This document shows positions 1 through 11,496 of a stretch of 11,496 bases of DNA, one piece after another; the first letter of the stretch is position 1; each line of letters opens with the position of its first letter. Made by a program: the position numbers and the translations under genes. Where the stretch lies: positions 2,300,819-2,312,314 of the forward strand of contig NW_019091416.1 in assembly GCF_001949145.1 (NCBI RefSeq). Direction: 5' to 3'. This DNA is from Acanthaster planci. Taxonomy: Eukaryota; Echinodermata; Asteroidea; Valvatida; Acanthasteridae. Under the pieces are notes generated by a model, which did no database searches, was not told where the DNA came from, and was given only the letters and a program-made list of their open reading frames with translations.

Positions 1-581
1 TGTCTGATTAGTTGAGGTGAGCAACTGGTAATGTAGACAAAATGAGAAAAATTCAAGCCACAGAAGATTTTCTGAGGTGTTTTTCAATCTGCAATGGTAT
101 GTATGAGAAGTGCAAAAAATGAAGAAATCTGCTGACCCAAGATGAGTTATGAGTGGATTGGACAACCGTAGTCTACAGAATAGGGAAGGGGATGCAATGG
201 ATGGAATCCTATCCTATATAGAATAACAAAGTGCATAACCGATAATCAACTGGTTAGTCTAAGGTAAGCTATGATAGTCTGCTGAATGCGACAAATGTTG
301 AATTGACAGCCAGCTACCTGGTCTAGACTTGTATACCGGAGGGCTACAGAATGTAAACCAAATCAGGAGTAGCTCGGTCGTTTGACTTGGGATCAAGTGC
401 TACGCCAAAACGGCGTTGCATGTCTAGGCAAAGATGTGTTCAGAGCTGAGGTTTGCTCGATTCTTTCTTTGAGAGAGCATTTCTTTCAGTTTGCTATGGG
501 CCAATATACGTGCGATTTTTTACATTAACACTGGAAAGAAAAATGCAATGAGGTATTCAACACTGTAAACTAACACTTTAC
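1..581 (-). other. SMG1 intron, partial (after exon o)
   Basis: AT-rich non-coding sequence with no SMG1 block in any minus-strand frame. It begins at the donor gtaaag (581-576). A good-looking acceptor (tttctttccag, ending at 531) is followed at once by an in-frame stop and does not open an exon. The only repeat seen is one copy of a dispersed repeat near 81-144. Confidence 0.8.
81..144 (+). repeat. Dispersed repeat pair, copy 1
   Basis: This stretch resembles 6851-6908. Both begin ttttcaat and share gaagtgcaaa, then tga(a/g)gaaatc, then gc(t/g)ga(c/t)cc, with a two-base indel in the A run. Probably two old copies of an unrecognised interspersed element. Ends not defined. Confidence 0.5.

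Positions 582-11496
<10,915 letters not shown>

Noticed and set aside
366-440. Possible tRNA-like box A (gtagctcggt)
   Set aside because: No B box (ggttcga-type) at the right distance and no cloverleaf arms; not supported as a tRNA gene.
480-545. Acceptor-like tttctttccag (minus strand, ending at 531) as a candidate next SMG1 exon
   Set aside because: Phase 0 is needed after exon o, and the frame hits a stop at the second codon; the expected LLIGLPNQ-type block is absent.

Overview
The window is a slice of an intron-rich animal nuclear genome. It holds one recognisable gene, on the minus strand: an internal part of SMG1, the PI3K-related protein kinase (PIKK) that phosphorylates UPF1 in nonsense-mediated mRNA decay (NMD). 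I reconstructed 15 consecutive coding exons, read right to left from 11387 to 582. Every proposed intron has GT...AG ends. The splice phases agree at all 14 junctions and give 783 codons without an internal stop (2,350 coding bases). The order of conserved peptides follows vertebrate SMG1 as I remember it.

Layout from right to left. 11387-9434 (three exons) covers the second half of the kinase domain: catalytic loop GLGDRHLDN, metal-binding HIDYN, activation loop to PFRMTQN, then the C-lobe end and the following PIKK regulatory segment. 8722-582 (twelve exons) covers the start and middle of the long SMG1-specific insertion between kinase and FATC, which is helical, more divergent and includes a lineage-specific proline-rich linker. 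The N-terminal HEAT/FAT region and kinase N-lobe lie beyond the right edge. The rest of the insertion, the FATC domain and the 3' UTR lie beyond the left edge. No promoter, start codon, stop codon or polyadenylation region of the gene is inside.

About 80 % of the window is intron: AT-rich, with short repeats. These are a degenerate 47-bp tandem array (7894-8164), a palindromic MITE-like element (10084-10208), a degenerate ACTTG/ACTCG repeat (about 4517-4680), an exact 26-bp tandem duplication between C10 and G10 tracts (7172-7326), a 10-bp tandem repeat (1381-1416) and two dispersed repeat pairs. Exons are clearly more GC-rich than introns. One exon carries a canonical G-quadruplex motif on the strand opposite the coding sequence.

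Organism: an animal whose SMG1 is close to vertebrates in the kinase region, with small introns (about 0.2-1 kb). My guess is a marine invertebrate deuterostome such as an echinoderm, hemichordate or lancelet, but the sequence alone does not settle it. I see no bacterial features, RNA genes, CRISPR arrays or second gene, and no evidence of a novel system. The items of interest concern splice-site ambiguity, repeat structure and the SMG1 insertion.
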